64,000 bases of DNA, taken from NCBI GenBank assembly GCA_963082875.1, contig OY720097.1:12222501-12286500 (forward strand), read 5' to 3'. The position numbers were made by a program, and so were the translations under genes. Of the stretch, positions 13,701 to 25,717 are shown piece by piece. Position 1 is the stretch's first letter; each line of letters begins with the position of its first letter. A model generated the notes under the pieces. The model had not been told where the DNA came from, did no database searches, and saw nothing but the letters and a program-made list of their open reading frames with translations. The DNA comes from Corella eumyota. Taxonomy: Eukaryota > Chordata > Ascidiacea > Phlebobranchia > Corellidae.

Positions 13701-16700
13701 TTAATAAACAATTTCAACAAAATTTGCTGGAAAAATCCCCCTTTTTCCATTATATTCTCCTTCTAACCATTCCTCATTTATTTGACCTACAAATATAAAA
13801 TAAATGTTAAAAAAAAATTAAAAAAATAACAGATTCAATAAACTTAAATCCAGACATAAAAATTATCCATATTAAAATTTTCAAATGCTCAAGGTTAATT
13901 TATTACCGGACTTGAAATTATAAAAGTGATTAAATTTGCGCATACCAGTTATATTTATAGTGCAATTGACATCAAAAGATAGTTCAGATTCATCTGATCC
14001 TTGAAAGGGATGCAGCGAAACAGCAATTTTTGTTATAGGATTATTATCAGGAACTGGTGAAAGATTGTTTTCATGAAATGCTTCACTTGGTATACTTAAA
14101 GATTCTGATATTGGAATATTGTTTGTATCATTGGGAGCCTGATCAACAGGCAAATGATCAAAATTTGAACAATCAACAAAAGAAACAGGAAAAATACCAA
14201 CTTGATTTTGAAAACTTCCCTTAACCCATTCATTATTAACTTGGGAAATAAGCTTTATTTGAGAGCCAGCTCTAAACGAAAGTTCATTTTCAAGTTCACC
14301 AGCAAAATCATGAACTGCTGTGCAAATTAAATCATTTTTGTTTGTTTCAGATGATAACGATTTCCAGCTCAAATCATGATTTTCAGTAGTGGTTACAAAA
14401 TTGCTAGGAAAAAGACCAGTTTTTTCACCAATTTGACCGCGTAACCAATCAGTGTCAATTGTTTCTAAAATTAGAATTTGTTCACCACTGTTAAAGTTTA
14501 AATCTTCAGGATTTTCACTCTGATAGGCATGAGTTGAGACAACAATATTCTGTGATTGAAATACAAAATTATTATTATTGTTATTGTTGTTATTGTTATT
14601 GTTATTTTTAACTTGGACATATTCTTCTGGAAACGAGCCCTCTTCTCCCTCTTCATTTCTTCCAAACAACAACTTCTCACCGATTCTCTTAATCACCGTC
14701 ACTTTTTCCCCCTTAGAAAACTGCAAGTCTGTAAAATTATCCGGACAATAATCTCGCTTGGCAACACATGATAGCTCCTCTGTTATATACTGCTTCATTT
14801 TAACATCAACCTGCGCTTTATTTTCTCCTGAGCTTTTTTTATCAGCGGTTTTAAACAATTCAACAAAGCTTGTAGGTTTGGAATCTGAATCGATTTTAAC
14901 CGAACCCAATGGAATGTCAATAACTGGTGGAGGTCGGTTGGGTTTCCTAGATGAAATAACAGGAGTTGTTGTATCAGGTAAATTGGTTTCAATGTTATCA
15001 GTTGATGTGTTATTAAGTTGAGTGTCCATTAACAAATCAATTTGTTGGTAATTTGAAACAGAATCAGTGTTTGTAATTCTAGGTTTTGGCAAAGGAGGTT
15101 GATTATTTTCTGTAATAGGAGAATCCAAAAGTGAATTTGAGACATGGTTTGGTGATTTTTTTGGAGGTGGTTTTACTGGGGCCGGCCTAGATGGTTTAAG
15201 TGGTTTACTTTGAGGTTTGTTAAGAGTGGGGGGTTCAACCGGTGGCTGTGAATCAACTGTGTCAAGCTGAGCAACATTAAAAAGAGACGATGTGCTTTTG
15301 GTTTGACGTTGTTGTAATACTTTCGGTATTGTGGGTCTAGGTGGTGGGGCCCGCTTCGGAGTAATTTTTAGGGTGGTAGTGGTTGGTGTAGAACCAACAG
15401 TTGTACTAGGTGTAGAAGTGTTGGTATTAGATACTGGTAATGTGGTAATAATGGGTGAAGAAGTTTTCCTTGCATTCGATTTTGTTTTTGATTGTTTATT
15501 ATCTGTGTTGCCCTTAAAAAAGCTCATCGATTTTTCCTTGAACTGCATGCTTTTTCTTCGCAAGTTTTTCATGCCTTTATTTCCAGCATTACCTGACTTT
15601 TCTCGTTTTACAGTAGCCTCAGTATTTTGTTTTTCATTTTCTTCAGGAATTGGAGAATGAGTGTTGCCAACAGGCGCAGAACTTGGCAAAGGAGGTCCTT
15701 TTTTTATGGATTTTCGTTTTGGAGGGATAGGTGTTTTGGATTGCGTTACTTTGGGCAAGGCTTGCAACTCAGGTTTATTGCTTTGTGGTAAAGTAGAAGT
15801 TTTTGGTTCGGCTGTTTCTTTGTTTTGAAAAACAACGACTTCATATGGAGGTTCCATCATAACTTCATCAAATAAATTATTATTTTCGACTTTTTTACGC
15901 CCTCTTTTAACAGGAACAGGAACTTGATCTTGGTTTGGTTGAGTTGACAACCCACCTCCGAGAAAATCTTCCAGGTCTTGCCCAGATGAGTTCATAGCAC
16001 CTAAACTAAGTTGAGAATTCAAAGAGCTATCATTTAAAAGTCCAGCATAATCCTCTGGGGGAGGCCTCGAGGTAGGAACTGGAGGTGGAGAATTTAGAAA
16101 AGAATCATCAAAAACTGAACTATTTTGCTGGGTTTCAGAAGCTTGTGCATTATCTGAAAAGAGGCCGGTATAATCCTCTAGGGATGGCCTTGACATTGGC
16201 ATCGGTGGTGAAATGGTAGAATTACCATCCACAACAGTTGGTTGTGGGGAGGCTATGCTTGGTTTTGGTTTAACTGCTGGTTTTTTGTTTACAGCTGCAT
16301 AGGTTGGTTCACTTTCAACAGAACTTGGTGTTTTTAAGGACATCTCAGCCCACTCCCCTAGTAAACCATCAATATTAAGTGCCTTTTTCTCAGGTTTTTC
16401 ATCCAATTCTGTTTTTTGTTTAGTTGGAGATTGGCTGGTTGGGACAACTGGTTTAGATGGTGACTGTGGTTTCTGAATTGCTGCATAACCAAAATCATTA
16501 CTGTCATCATCTAGTATACTTGTTGAAGGAAAACTGGATTGGGGTGCGGCATTAGTAGGTTGCGAAACAGGAAAAGTAACCTGAGTAGCTGGCACCAAGG
16601 AAGGCATTAGATTCTTTGGCTGATTACTTTGTGGGTTACTTATACTTGCATACCCAAACACATCATTTATATCCAAGTTACTGTTTGGATTAGAAGTAGG

Positions 16701-19700
16701 ACTTAGCTTTGGTTGTATGGTTGGCCTTGGTGGGGGAGGTAATTTTCTGGTTGGAGACATTGGCGATATTGGTGGGGGAAGGTTAAAAGAAGACCCTGAG
16801 TCATCCAATAAATTGATAGGTGAGGATGTTGAATTCATGTTACTTACATTTGAGTTTTGAGATGAAGTGGGAATGTTTCGATTTAATTTTAGGGCTAAAC
16901 CAGGTTTTTTGGGTGGAACTGCTGGTTTTGATGAAGGCCGATTACCTTGTGGAGTTGATGTTTGTGAACTAGAACTAGATGTTGTAGGTGTTTGAGGAGA
17001 CTACAAAATATTAATAAATATATTTAATTACAATAGATAAATCTAATCCGTACTAAAAATAATACACTGTATGTATAAAAAAAATATATAAAGTTTAATT
17101 TTTACTGTACACACCAAAGTTTATTTTACAACATAATAAATTGAGAAAAACTCTACAGCAAACATCAAATAGTTGAACACAAAACTTACTTTTAAATTGT
17201 TTCTGGGAATTGGTACAGGCTGAGTTTGTACAGTGCTAATACTTGTTGACTCAATCAAACGATCTAATTGGGAATGTTCTACACTACTACTGGGAATATC
17301 ACAACTTACGCTGCCGCTGTTGTTTTGATTTCGATTTCTGGGTCTTCGAACAGGCAAATCTACTACCAGCGGAAGGTTGTGTTCAGTAAATGTGTTTTGT
17401 GAGTTCTGAGGTAAATTGACCAGAGGGGATCTTGTCGTTTCAGTGGAACGTTGACGTCTAGTCGCTGGTGATGGAACTCTAGATTGGTTAACTTCGATTT
17501 CAGGAAACACACGCCTACCCTGAGATATGTGATCTAATAAATAAAAAATTACATTATTTACTAAAAACTATTTCAACTAAGTGTGCAAGTACACTATTTT
17601 TAAAATGACTGCAAAAATATAAAACATAAATCATATAGTATTCTGTTTGCTTAAATACACTTTTTGATTTTTACTAGGCTACATAAATCCTTAAAAATTC
17701 TAATTACATAATTAAGCCCTAATAAATTGCAATTTCAAAATTATAAACTTATACAAAACACATAACTAAACACTTTTTAATCAAAATATTTAAGCAATTT
17801 AAAATCGCTATCATTGCATTTTTCAACACTTTAAATTTGAAAGAACTAATTTGCATTGAATATACATAATTCAGGAAGTCTACAATACTGAAACCTTTCA
17901 ATTGCTGAATAGCTAGAATATAATGTGCATTTTCCTGTCACACACCAATAATTAGTCATAGTAACAACTATTATTATAACACTAGTTCTAATCACAAAAT
18001 AACAGCCCGCAATTACAAAAAATAAAGTCAACTAATCAAACTTGACTAATCTTTTTATTACGAAACAAATATTTTGGTAAGTATTGGTAATTACAACAGC
18101 GTAATTGTTGTTTTAATCAAGTTTTGATAAGTGCCCAATAGTATTTGTAATTGGTACTCAAATATCACTAAATACCATTTGCTAAACCTTGTGCCTATTA
18201 ACAGCAATGTTATTGGTAGTCAAAATATCATGAAATATAATAAAAATATTTGACCAACTTGCTAATAGAAAAAAAATAAAATACTCTTTAATAAATTTAC
18301 TAACTAGTCTACACTAAATATATATAAAGTGTTAAAGCTATGGTAGAAACACTAAAACACAGATACCATGAAAGATCCTTTCTTTCCTGTGTTCTATACA
18401 ATATAAATTTTCATTGTTTCATGCATGCATTGCAACAATACATCACACTGCACTTTTTGCCAATAAGATAATAATTAATCATTCATATGCCATAGAACAA
18501 ACTGGCATTTGCGGTCACATGGTAAACAATTCCACCCCATTAATGTTACATTCAATTCACAAACCGAAAGACTTTTACAACAAAAGTTAAATAATAAACT
18601 GAAATAAAAAATAACTACAGGCTCTGGTTATTAAGTTATAAAATGCAAATAAGTATAACAAATCCCGATAAAAAATTGAATTTACCAAAAATACCTATTT
18701 GAGTTAAGTTTATTATGTTAAAATGTATCTATACTACTCGTAGTGTAAGTATTTATTGCAAGTCAAAAGGTTATTTTATATGTACATTTTATTAAATAAA
18801 TATTTATTCAGATTAAAAAATATTTAACTGAATACTTGACAATTTTTTGTTTGACCAGGTAGGGTTCAGCAGCTCTTTAATGGTTTGGTAAGGGTATATG
18901 ATAATAATGATTTTATTGTTATTAAAATTGCAGTTATGAAACATAAGTTTTTAATGGTTGTAAAATATTACTAATTTTAATGTAATTGTTACATCTTAAA
19001 AACTTTTTTTTTTGCAATTTATTAACTAGCAACAACTTTCTGGCATTTGTTTTAACTGATTGTGTATAAAAACTATTTTAAAAAGCCTGGGCAAATATAA
19101 ATAAATTCTATTTTAAGCCTGCATTCTGTGTTTAAATATATACCTGAAAGGCCGACAACATACTTATACTAATATGATTAGTCACTACAATAAGTAATCT
19201 TTAAATTTAAAAAACGACAATTAACCAAAATTAGAGTATAAAAACTTATAAGCCAATACACAACATCTAGCAAAATACTTAACCTCAAGCAAACTAGCTT
19301 ATTTTTAAACACGACTGTTACTAGCCTTAAGGTAGAGAGAGCAAACTGTACAAATGCACTGCAACTAAACTAACGCTTACTTCTTCCTTAAATACAGGAA
19401 ATGAGGTAACAATCTTAATATGTCTGCCTTGTAACTGATATATAAATATTATTTGAAAATGTCAAAGGGGTGCACAGAATTAGTCAAGTTTTTTAACAAA
19501 AGCTTCTCTATTAAAACCAAATTACAAAAAAAATTATAAGGATAAATTAAATTTTTTTTTTTAAATTTACCCGGTGTGGAAGGGTCAGTGTACATGTGAT
19601 TTCTCGGGGGAGGAGCTTTCATAGCCTCATCATAACTTGGTGGGGCTTCAGGGGGTATATAACCTCCCTTTGCACCATCTGCAAATGCTGGGTGTTGGCT

Positions 19701-20711
19701 CATGGGTTCTGAAGACAAAATTGTTATCTCAGGACGACCTCTTTTTCGCCTTCTTCCACTGCGACGAGTGCTCTGTGCTCGCGGATTTGAGTTGGGAGGT
19801 TGGCGAGAATGTGGCAAAAATTCACTGTCACTACCCCTGTTTTACAATTTTTTATCAACTTCATTTTAGGTATAGCAAATTAAAATTTTATATCCTTGCA
19901 TACATTTCAATAAAACTTTCTGATATTACCTTCTTACTCTTCTTCTGGCTGTGGGTGACCGATAATTATCATTATTATTTAAATGTGAATTTTGTAGTTC
20001 AGTTAATGAAGATGAACTTGGTCTGTCTTGTAAGGCATGTCTTCTTTGTTGTGGAGAAGGCCTAAATAAAATGCAACTTATTTTTAAAAAGTATATATAA
20101 TTTTTCTGAATCTTATTTAAAAGGAGAGAGCACAAAGAAAATGTGCATCATATCTAAACATAATATATACAAGTAAACATAAGAAAAAAATCATTTTTGT
20201 ATAAAATTTTATTAAAAAAACCTTCGCTTATTTTCTAATAACAGATTTAAGGTAAAGTTTTTATTTATAAGTAATTAGGCTCTTCCTTGACTCTTTTAAT
20301 AACAGCTGTGAAATTTTTAAGCTATAGTATTATAAAATAACTAATTGATCAAAGATTTGAACAAGTATTTTCCTTGGACTATATGCTTCCACATAAGATC
20401 TAATTTTCTATTCTTAGTTAAAATCTTTAAAGTTTAATACCTTATTCATATCAAATTTCAAAAAAAATTCATATTTAACAAACACAATAAAAAAAAATAT
20501 TTTAATAATTATATATATAGGCTATACAAAATAACAAAAAAAAATAATTTTAGTTTGTTATTTACCTTGAAACTGCAACTGAATTATGTCTAGCAATGTC
20601 ACTGGGTTGAGGTCTAGGGGGTCTTGGAGGAGGTGCTTTGCGAGGTTCTTCTTCACTTGACATAATTTCCTGTCTTTGTCGTGGGAATGACTCATGAAAA
20701 GCCATACACAT
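13701..20711 (-). CDS. Proline-rich multi-SH3 adaptor, SH3D19-like
   Basis: Cytoplasmic scaffold of about 1,340 aa with a long disordered proline/serine-rich region and four C-terminal SH3 domains. Coding exons: 20566-20711, 19930-20061, 19571-19836, 17190-17533, 13946-17000 and 13701-13786; total 4,029 nt, in phase. The SH3 cores are DLQFSKGEKVTVI..GSFPEEYV, DLNFNSGEQILIL..TDWLRG..GLFPSNFV, ELSFRAGSQIKLI..NEWVKG..GIFPVSFV, and ELSFDV...EEWLEG..GIFPANFV, the last split over two exons. Spacing and the DTDW/NEW patterns resemble SH3D19 (EVE1/EBP), which has five SH3 domains and links ADAMs and endocytosis. The N-terminus has APPPRPPRP and a PPSYDEA motif. The start is uncertain: ATGs at 20711, 20705 and 20663 are in frame. 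The 3-kb fifth exon carries most of the protein. Orthology is likely, not proven. Confidence 0.72.
14568..14606 (-). repeat. AAT/AAC trinucleotide tract encoding 13 asparagines
   Basis: An uninterrupted run of AAT and AAC codons inside the SH3 adaptor, between the first and second SH3 domains. It is in frame and sits in a linker, so it is probably tolerated and length-variable. Confidence 0.9.
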
Positions 20712-21569
20712 GAACAAATGTGTTTAAGTTTAATAATAACGTTTTTTTCAATATATACAGACAGACTTAAAAATATCCTAAAAATCTACTACTAAAATAG
20801 ACTAATTTTTATAAGTTATTATTTTTAAAGGTCTTAAACTCTTGAAACAATAAAGTTAATAAATAATTTGTAACAACTATTATTTAAAAGCTAAACAAGT
20901 CATAACGTACAGCAAGAACTTTTTCTTAACGTTTTACAGTTTTACTTGTACCTGTTTACTGACAGACTGATAAATGACTGAAAAACGTGATTTTATGACT
21001 TTCAATAAATCTATTTTTGACATGTAGACATCTGGCATTAAGGTCCGTTTGACAGTTTGTCTGTTTTTTAAACAGTTCAACGTTTAAACTTTCTAGTCGT
21101 GTATCAGTGTATAAATTTTTTTTTCTGAATTGTAATGTTTTATTTTAGGTTTGGCTTTTTAAATTTTAAGTTGATTTTTATTTTGTTAGACGCTTTCTAG
21201 ACATTTATATAAAAATCACACATTTTAAGCAAATATATAAAAAATGACATTTTAAGCAAATATATAAAAAATGAGTTTGTGTTTAAAATTGGGTGAGTAT
21301 TTCAACTTAAGCTATAAATTCAAGAAGTTTATTTTTTTGGTATTTATAAAATTTTAATAACGAAAAATTACAGAGTTGCCAAAAATAATTTTGTTTTTTA
21401 TGTTTTAAAATGATTAAACAAAATTTTGATTTTAATATTAAATATTGAAATAATTATAAGAATAGCATCACTTATTACAAAAAATATTTTACACAAATAT
21501 GAAAAACATTTGACAAAGACACCGGCCAAGGCAATAAATAAAAAAAAGAAAAATTATAAAATTTAATTT
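20712..21569. other. Intergenic: upstream region of the SH3 gene and 3' flank of the PTTG1IP-like gene
   Basis: No coding region is recognised. The stretch holds a 27-bp direct tandem duplication (described separately) and otherwise unremarkable AT-rich sequence. The part nearest 20,712 should contain the SH3 gene promoter. Confidence 0.55.
21221..21274. repeat. Two perfect 27-bp tandem units
   Basis: The unit begins CATTTTAAGCAAATATATAA and is repeated head to tail without mismatch (21,221-21,247 and 21,248-21,274). It lies between two genes transcribed leftward. It is probably a recent local slippage duplication. Confidence 0.9.
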
Positions 21570-22930
21570 TTATAAAGGAGTATTATCTAAAGTTCTATAA
21601 TTTCCAGTACTACCAAACGCAACTCCTGATGGCCTTTGTGTGCCATATTTTAACATTAGCTCATGACGTTTAGCTTGGCTTTCCAATTTCTTTTCCAATT
21701 TTCGCAACTGGTTTGCTTCTCGATTAGCTGCTCGTCGTTCTTAGATTATATTAAAAATATATGTTATATAAATTAAGAAAACTAGTCTTATACATGTTAT
21801 AAAAAGGTCACGCAGTATGAATAATAAAAACTTTGGGTTAAAAGTTAGTCTTATGTTATTAATGATAAGATTAAAATCTTACATACCTTCACAGCAGTCA
21901 AAACAGCAACAAAATTTACAAATGTGACAGCAATCCACAAGGCACTTGCAAAATTTGACAATACAACAACAAACAATGATCAAAAGAATTCCAACTAAAC
22001 ACCAAATAAACCATTTGTAAACTTATATATCATTTCTGGTAGTTTAAGCTAAACTACACATTACATTTTAAACATTCCATTTGCTTACCTATTATACTAA
22101 CGGTTATGACAAGAGCTCTAAAATCCAGCCAGCAAACACCCCACCTTGCATTAACCCATGAACAGTCTTTGGTTTGGGGTACAAACGACTTAGTTGGATA
22201 TGGCATACACCTTAACAAACAAACCATTTTTTATTACGTAATATAAAACCCTAACAAATATTTTAGAAATTTTGTAAAACTTTTTAAAATTGAGATTATA
22301 AATCGTTACAGCATTGTACATTTTTGTACAGCATAGGCCAGTCAAACTAATAAATCCTTTGCTAATTTCGTCTTATAACATAGTTTAGTATACTTACTTT
22401 TTGGCCTTTGTACACCACAAACACTGATATTTAGTAATACCGACGCAATCTGAGCATGATTTGGCACTACATTCGTCGTGGTGAGGACTTTTAACAGTTT
22501 TATCTAAAATATGGTGCAAAAATTAATGACTTATGTATATAGAGTATAATTATTTTTCATTTCCAATTTTTTTTAAACAAATTAAACAAACTTGGTGCCC
22601 AACGCCGTCAACAATTCAAAAAGCTTAATATTTACAGCGTATAGTAGTCAAACTGGTTAAGCTTATCCAACGCATCAGCCTACAGCCAACAAAGGCTAGC
22701 CTTTGCCGCACCAACTTAACACATCCAAAAACTCGTCTTCTTAAGTAAAATAACATATTCTTACTTTTTGCTGATCGTTTATTCATTAAATGTCCCCACA
22801 TGGATATTTTATTTGATAAACGACCTTCTTGTATTTGATTGTCATTGTTTAAAATCGCCAGTGGTACAAATATTATAGTAAACAGCATACAAGTCAAGGC
22901 AAATTTGGCAAAACTTTTTTGAATAAGCAT
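21570..22930 (-). CDS. PTTG1IP: PTTG1IP-like (PBF) PSI-domain membrane protein, complete
   Basis: Small single-pass type I membrane protein related to pituitary tumor-transforming 1 interacting protein. Coding exons: 22765-22930, 22398-22503, 22089-22210, 21887-21994 and 21570-21739; total 672 nt, 223 aa. In order: a hydrophobic signal sequence (residues about 10-28), a cysteine-rich PSI-type module (CSAKSCSDCVG...CLWCTKAKKCMPYP), then the family hallmark ARWGVCWLDFRALVITVS leading into the transmembrane helix, a very cysteine-rich juxtamembrane segment (CCCIVKFCKCLVDCC...CCCFDCC), and a charged tail (RELMLKYG-like end RHELMLKYG). The family shuttles between membranes and nucleus and binds securin in vertebrates; whether that holds here is not shown. 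The ARWGVCW block and exon phases make the assignment firm. Confidence 0.88.
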
Positions 22931-24035
22931 TTTGCTGTAAAATAATTACCAATTGACTCTAATTTGAAATAAAGCAGTAAAACAAAATATATTAAGAGTA
23001 GTTTAATGTTATAAATAACCTTAATTTATATCTACACTAAAACACATAAAATGCTTAATATAAACAGTTCATTTTCTGATATAATAAGTATGTTAGATTT
23101 CACACGTTGTCAAGACTTTTCAAAAGCTTTTTTATTTATTAGAAATTTTTAAACTTGAATAAATGCTTGTATAATATCTACATCTACATATCACTCAATG
23201 ATAATTAGAAATAACATTTCGAAAATGTAGTAAGATATTGCCTCAATTCCATTTAAAACATTGTTATTTCTTTAACTTTTCAATTTATTTAATTAGTAAA
23301 CGATACATATTTAAACGAAACGAACTGTGGTAACAAAGGTTTGCGTAGATTGCGCTGTAAAGCAATTTTGGTTGTGATTTGTGAAAATTAAATTGCCCGA
23401 AGCCATTGGCAACTTTTTAGTTCTTTTATTGTTTTCACACCATCGTCTATCAACGTAAACATTATTTTCTATTTAAATCATAAGCAAATCAATTAAGAAT
23501 AACAACATTCGAGTCTGTGGTCTACATTAAGCAAATAATTTAAATTTTAATTACTTTACAAAATTATTTTGATACTGTTACTTTGATTTTTTATTATATC
23601 CCTTTTTTAGTTTGTATTTTAAGGGTAGGCCTAAAAATAAATTTAAATACGTTGTCTTAAATATATGCAAACTTTTATGTTAAAAGCCTTTACTATAAAT
23701 ATTCAGTTAACAAACAAATAAAGAACTAACAAAATAAACTACAATCTACGTAAAAATACAATACCATAACATTTTGTAAATATTTGCTTTAACAATATAT
23801 GAAAATAATGATAATACTTAAATTACAAAATAAATTTATATAGTAAAATGTTGGTGAAAGTATATGAATATATGATATCATAAAGCACAGTGCCAAAAAT
23901 TGTAAAAATATGAAATTAGGAATGTACCGCTTTACTGCAAAGCAAATTAGGAAAGCACTTTCGCAGCAAATATAATAAAATATATTTTTAAGCCAAAACT
24001 AGTTTGATAAGATCCACTGTTTGTAATTAAACAAT
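22931..24035. other. Intergenic: PTTG1IP upstream region and WDR19 3' flank
   Basis: About 1.1 kb with no recognisable exon. It is very AT-rich with only short stop-limited frames. It should contain the WDR19 3' UTR and poly(A) site and the PTTG1IP promoter. Confidence 0.55.
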
Positions 24036-24846
24036 TTATGATTTTGTCAGATACTTTTCAACATTTTTGACTCGAATTAACTCGTCCGAACTGACTTTTG
24101 CAGAGCACATCGGGCAAACTGGATCGATGTCAAGAAATTTCTGAAATTCGCTGTAAATTGCCGTGAAGTCACAACTAGGACAAACAGTAAGATTTTGTCT
24201 TACGATGTGACGACCCTAAAAAGGTTTTCGAGTACAAAAAAAATATTTTAATTACACATACTTTGTCTATTATTTAACACAATTTAACTTCAAACAATAT
24301 TTGAACTTTTGGTCTAATTGTAATGATAAAGAGGTAAAAAAACCCAAGAAAAAGAAAAAACCGACCGTAGCTATGCAATAAGGAATTGTGTTTCGGCAAC
24401 TGGGGCAAGTAAGTTCGCTCTCGTGAAGATCAAACTCGCAATGTGGACACGGGGAAGTCCCTTCCTCTTCTTCTTCAGTTTTGTTTCCAGTTTTTCTAAA
24501 GAAATTATTTTTTTTGTTTGTTACAAAAACAATTTTATTTTTCGGATTTATTAAAAAATAATTACCCAGTGTGTTATCTAACTAACTTTAGCTTACTATT
24601 AACGTCTGTAAGTTATACCATAAAAAAAATATGTTTAGCGTGGTAAGGAACTTGTTTTCCAATTTAATACAAGAAAAACAATTCTGTGAATGTACCTGAC
24701 AATCTGTTCAATTTTTTTCTTGTATTTGGCGTCGATTTGATTTCGATATTCCGGGCGCATTAGCATCGCCGCATAACTAAAACTTGAGTTTTTTAAGCCG
24801 GCTTTGTGACACTCAATCACAGTAGAGGTCAAAATAGCAACAATAT
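24036..24846 (-). CDS. WDR19: WDR19 (IFT144), last three coding exons
   Basis: C-terminus of the IFT-A subunit whose other 24 coding exons lie at 54,825-63,698. Exons 24696-24846, 24366-24495 and 24036-24215 encode [20 protein letters not shown], then [19 protein letters not shown], then paired CxxC zinc-ribbon motifs (CPHC, CPSC, CPSC, CPMC) and the stop after EKYLTKS. These match the C-terminus of vertebrate WDR19 block by block. The first of these exons begins with the last two bases of a histidine codon. The exon ending at 54,825 supplies the missing C, restoring [15 protein letters not shown], the same junction context as human SKFPSHIVPILTSTV. There is no plausible start codon context or promoter here, so this is not a separate gene. 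Confidence 0.93.
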
Positions 24847-25717
24847 CTAAAAACAGAATAAACAATAAACATCGTGGATGATTCGGAAAAGGACCCAGCG
24901 TGTTGCAATGCAACCCACACTCGATCAAATAGCCTAAAACTCTTTGCCGACAAAACGTGTCCAAAATGTTAGACTTATACAGTTAAAGAGTTTATTTAAA
25001 GAGTTTTAAACTCGCATGACCACAGCGAGCTCGTTTGAGTGAGTATTAAAATTAAATTGGCCACAGCAGTTGGTATTTTAAGTTATTTGATTAACCAAAA
25101 TAAAGTTAAACGAGCAAAATTATTTTGTATAAAAGAAGAAAGTTCTGCCACAAAACGGTATTTAAAATTTCAATAAAACGGTTATAAAATATAGCATACT
25201 AAATTTGTTATCACCCTACAACTATAAAATTAAGTTTATTTAAGTTTTATTTCCAGTCTTAGTGCACAAACTTTTCCGCAGAAAGCCACATCTTACAGGT
25301 AATTTAAAAGTTATTAGGCTAGGGTTCTCTAGCAATAAAAGAAAGGTCAGTGCTTTTTACATCAAATATAAAAAATTGTCAAAGTAACACAGCAACGACA
25401 GGTGATTAAACAGCACAAAACGTTCATTATTCATCTTCCCGATCAAAATGTCATTGATTATTAGCATTAAGTAACCGCGACAACAGAAGTCAGTAGCATA
25501 TTAAATTAAGGTTTTAGAGATGGGTCGATTTTAATTTTGAATAAAAATCTGTTTAGTTTGAATTAAAGGTCAAAGTTTGTTTCCGTGACCAATATTTTGT
25601 GCAAAAAACGATCATTTTTATATTTAATAGATAACAAAAATAAATGTTATGGTATGTTTAAAAATTTTGCAGGTGCTTTAACTAAAATTGTGTAAGTAAA
25701 GGAACTTGGCATTCGAA
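24847..25717. other. WDR19 intron sequence upstream of SLC22
   Basis: About 0.9 kb without a recognised exon. An open frame runs from the WDR19 exon into this stretch on the minus strand but is intronic. The right part should contain the SLC22 promoter and 5' UTR. Confidence 0.5.

Noticed and set aside
15331-15660. 109-codon plus-strand frame inside the SH3 adaptor
   Set aside because: Antisense of the proline-rich coding exon; valine/glycine-rich composition is the complement of Pro/Thr codons.
24635-24964. Possible separate small gene with its own start codon upstream of the WDR19 C-terminal exons
   Set aside because: The extra residues are intron translation; the acceptor at 24,847 and the phase match to 54,825 place the exon in WDR19.
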